Source: Modicisalibacter radicis (GTDB taxonomy: Bacteria; Pseudomonadota; Gammaproteobacteria; Pseudomonadales; Halomonadaceae). From it: 64,000 bases of DNA. Positions 63,201-64,000 of the stretch are shown here, piece after piece; the first letter of the stretch is position 1, and every line of letters begins with the position of its first letter. Position numbers and translations under genes: made by a program. The notes under the pieces were generated by a model. It made no database searches. It had not been told where the DNA came from and was given only the letters and a program-made list of their open reading frames with translations. The DNA lies in the NCBI RefSeq assembly GCF_900961225.1, contig NZ_CAAHFN010000120.1, positions 124,001 through 188,000 of the forward strand, read 5' to 3'.

Positions 63201-64000
63201 TTTAGCGGTGAGACGGATATCAAGGTAGGGGCTCCAATTGCCCATCGGCATAAAGCCGAGCTCCAGGGCCTGATTGGATATCTTGTCAATGTCGTTGTGC
63301 TGCGCACCCGGATCGATCCCACTGGAAATGTCGAACGCCTGCTGGAGGAGGTGAACGGGACTCTCATCGATGCCCAACTACATCAGGATGTTCCCTTCGA
63401 TCAGTTGGTAGAGGCACTTCAGCTCGAACGGCAACCGGGTGTGCATCCACTGTTCCAGGTGAAGTGTACGCAACAGGAAATGTGGCAGGCGGAACGAAAT
63501 GTGGCTGGCTTGACCGTCCAAGCCGAACAGATATTGACCGGCATCGCTCACTTCGACCTGAGCCTCGATTTCTGCGATGAGCCTGAGGGAATATCGGGGC
63601 TCTTCGCCTATTCGGCAGAGCTATTCGATGCCAACACCATCGAACACTTTTGCCAGGCATTCAGGTTCCTTGCCGATCAGATCGTAGCCGAACCACGGGC
63701 TCATATGGCCATGTTATCGCTACCCGAGCCGGTCTCTACGCTGAAAGGAAATCGGCGTGAGTTTTTCTCCCAGGATATCCCTTCTTTACTGTCAAAAGCC
63801 GTGGTATCCAATGCCAATGAGGTAGCGGTTGACGACGGGCAAACCCACTATACCTATGCCAGCCTGGATGCTCATGTCCAGCGACTGGCGGTGGCATTAG
63901 TCGACCAGGGCGTAGGGCCCGAGGTACCCGTTGGCGTCCATGCCGAGCGCTCGTGCGAGTACGTGCTCGGTATTCTCGCTGTACTCAAAGCGGGTGGGGC
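60276..64000 (+). CDS. Siderophore NRPS with N-terminal fatty acyl-AMP ligase (partial)
   Basis: The frame is open from the ATG at 60276 to the right edge, at least 1241 codons with no stop. Domain 1 is a fatty acyl-AMP ligase (about 1-590): LQYTSGSTAAPKGVMVSHGN, CYGLAEATLLVS, RTGDLGFLHDGQLYVAGRIK. Domain 2 is a carrier protein, FFASGGDSLSAARL, phosphopantetheine site Ser651. Domain 3 is a condensation domain (about 705-1140) with active site HHIAGDGWS at 847-855. Domain 4, an adenylation domain, begins near residue 1175 (THYTYASLDAHVQRLAVALV). The order predicts a fatty acid joined to the first amino acid. The substrate of the adenylation domain cannot be read since its core is beyond the edge. 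Confidence 0.95.
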   Translation, partial: MNAGHIPTPRTDHPRDFIEHLGRLATERPADRALIVVNAQGETTLDYATLERRSRALAAELQERFAPGERALILLDNDQHYVVAFFACLHAGVIAVPVFPPESSKQQHLARLRAIAADSRAACVLTSTTIIEVVASASEGFGSAELIAVDGVDESRAECWAGHRPHEDDIAFLQYTSGSTAAPKGVMVSHGNLMANEVAIETGFSIGADDVFVSWLPLYHDMGLIGGLLQPIHRGIPVVLMSPTFFLQRPVRWLEAISRHRGTVSGGPDFAYRLCLERLRDEQIETLDLSSWRVAFSGAEPVRHATLTGFIERFRPAGFAADTAAPCYGLAEATLLVSCNSRGTGMVGTAFSQQSLAEGKAASAVEGNTLVGCGTPPPGHAVDIVDPEGLHPLPEGDVGEIWVNGPSVAQGYWQNPEATAKTFVTRDGVSWQRTGAHDSDAHDTQAEDHNARDDRWLRTGDLGFLHDGQLYVAGRIKDLIILRGHNVYPQDIECAIEAEVEAVRKGRIAAFAVTTPEGVEGIGVAAEVSRGMQKLAPAEKLIEALSEAVGNACHEPLSVALLLNPGGLPKTSSGKLQRSACRQGWEAGTLDAYAVHQFGRFAGEGESPQVAETPETSTEQALAMLWRQVLGGDDSRALGRQANFFASGGDSLSAARLAAAISERWGVELSLHTLFEEPRLSAMAKAIKARLATGSDQASELIPRLSDDQRHGELPLSEGQRSLWLTWQLDPQSAGYNMAGALHLRGTLEVSALGVALVALVQRHEVLRTYYPMDQTGEPVQRLAANWRPELEYIDVPGDTGKERELALHDALSRLALQPFALDQVPPLTVTLYRLSPEHHVLAVVLHHIAGDGWSVQVLIDDLCALYEGAFTQREVKLAPLPVQFADYADWQQRQQQSSERQRQLAHWCERLSGDQSPLALPLDRPRQALSAPREGQLRFTLSRELSEQLRSLARGRSVSLYAVILALLKLTLYRFSGETDIKVGAPIAHRHKAELQGLIGYLVNVVVLRTRIDPTGNVERLLEEVNGTLIDAQLHQDVPFDQLVEALQLERQPGVHPLFQVKCTQQEMWQAERNVAGLTVQAEQILTGIAHFDLSLDFCDEPEGISGLFAYSAELFDANTIEHFCQAFRFLADQIVAEPRAHMAMLSLPEPVSTLKGNRREFFSQDIPSLLSKAVVSNANEVAVDDGQTHYTYASLDAHVQRLAVALVDQGVGPEVPVGVHAERSCEYVLGILAVLKAGG

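Overview
The window is GC-rich, gene-dense chromosomal DNA from a gammaproteobacterium. Gene order (rnhB-dnaE-accA-tilS; ppx, trx, rho, ubiD-fre; priA-argS-SPOR-hslVU-DUF971-ubiEJB-hisE-tatABC-hemB-ppk) and protein character fit the Halomonadaceae (Halomonas, Salinicola or Chromohalobacter type), a group close to Pseudomonas in this synteny. The genus is an inference; no rRNA gene or other direct marker is present. No tRNA, rRNA, CRISPR, insertion sequence or prophage was seen.

Positions 1-13434 and 17535-34013 are mostly housekeeping: replication (DnaE, PriA), fatty-acid initiation (AccA), tRNA modification and charging (TilS, ArgS), Rho, polyphosphate metabolism (Ppx, Ppk), ubiquinone synthesis (UbiD, UbiE, UbiJ, UbiB), Tat export, haem synthesis (HemB), HslVU protease and ribosomal protein L31. 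Between them, 13435-15024 holds a DAHP synthase gene behind an elaborate leader: a promoter, a short ORF with a Trp-Tyr-Tyr-Trp-Phe codon cluster, mutually exclusive antiterminator and terminator stems, and a second Tyr/Phe/Trp-rich short ORF. A Tat-exported PhoX-type phosphatase follows.

Positions 34124-41298 are accessory: an AEC transporter, a HAD hydrolase overlapping a pentapeptide-repeat membrane protein, and a LacI regulator divergent from an FAD oxidase, a periplasmic binding protein and an aldo/keto reductase, with a perfect palindromic operator between them.

Positions 41529-64000 are dominated by an iron-siderophore locus: a PvdE/SyrD-type exporter, a TonB-dependent receptor, a fused FhuB-type permease with its binding protein, an IucA/IucC-family synthetase, an EntD-type phosphopantetheinyl transferase (PPTase), a PvdS-like ECF sigma factor, an isolated FecR N-terminal domain, MbtH, a type II thioesterase, a second (Sfp-type) PPTase, a TauD/SyrP-type hydroxylase, and an NRPS that opens with a fatty acyl-AMP ligase and runs off the right edge. 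This gene set predicts an acylated, beta-hydroxy-amino-acid-containing peptide siderophore, of the kind known from Halomonas (aquachelins, loihichelins). The likely control circuit is Fur acting on the sigma gene, and the sigma factor acting on an iron-starvation-box promoter before mbtH. A PRC-barrel protein and a 1037-residue RTX protein with three carbohydrate-binding-like modules and a beta-helix interrupt the locus.

Modular intergenic repeats of two kinds recur just after stop codons: heptanucleotide arrays built on GCT+4 nt (after ppk, hslU and priA), and a roughly 120-190 nt element (after accA and rho).
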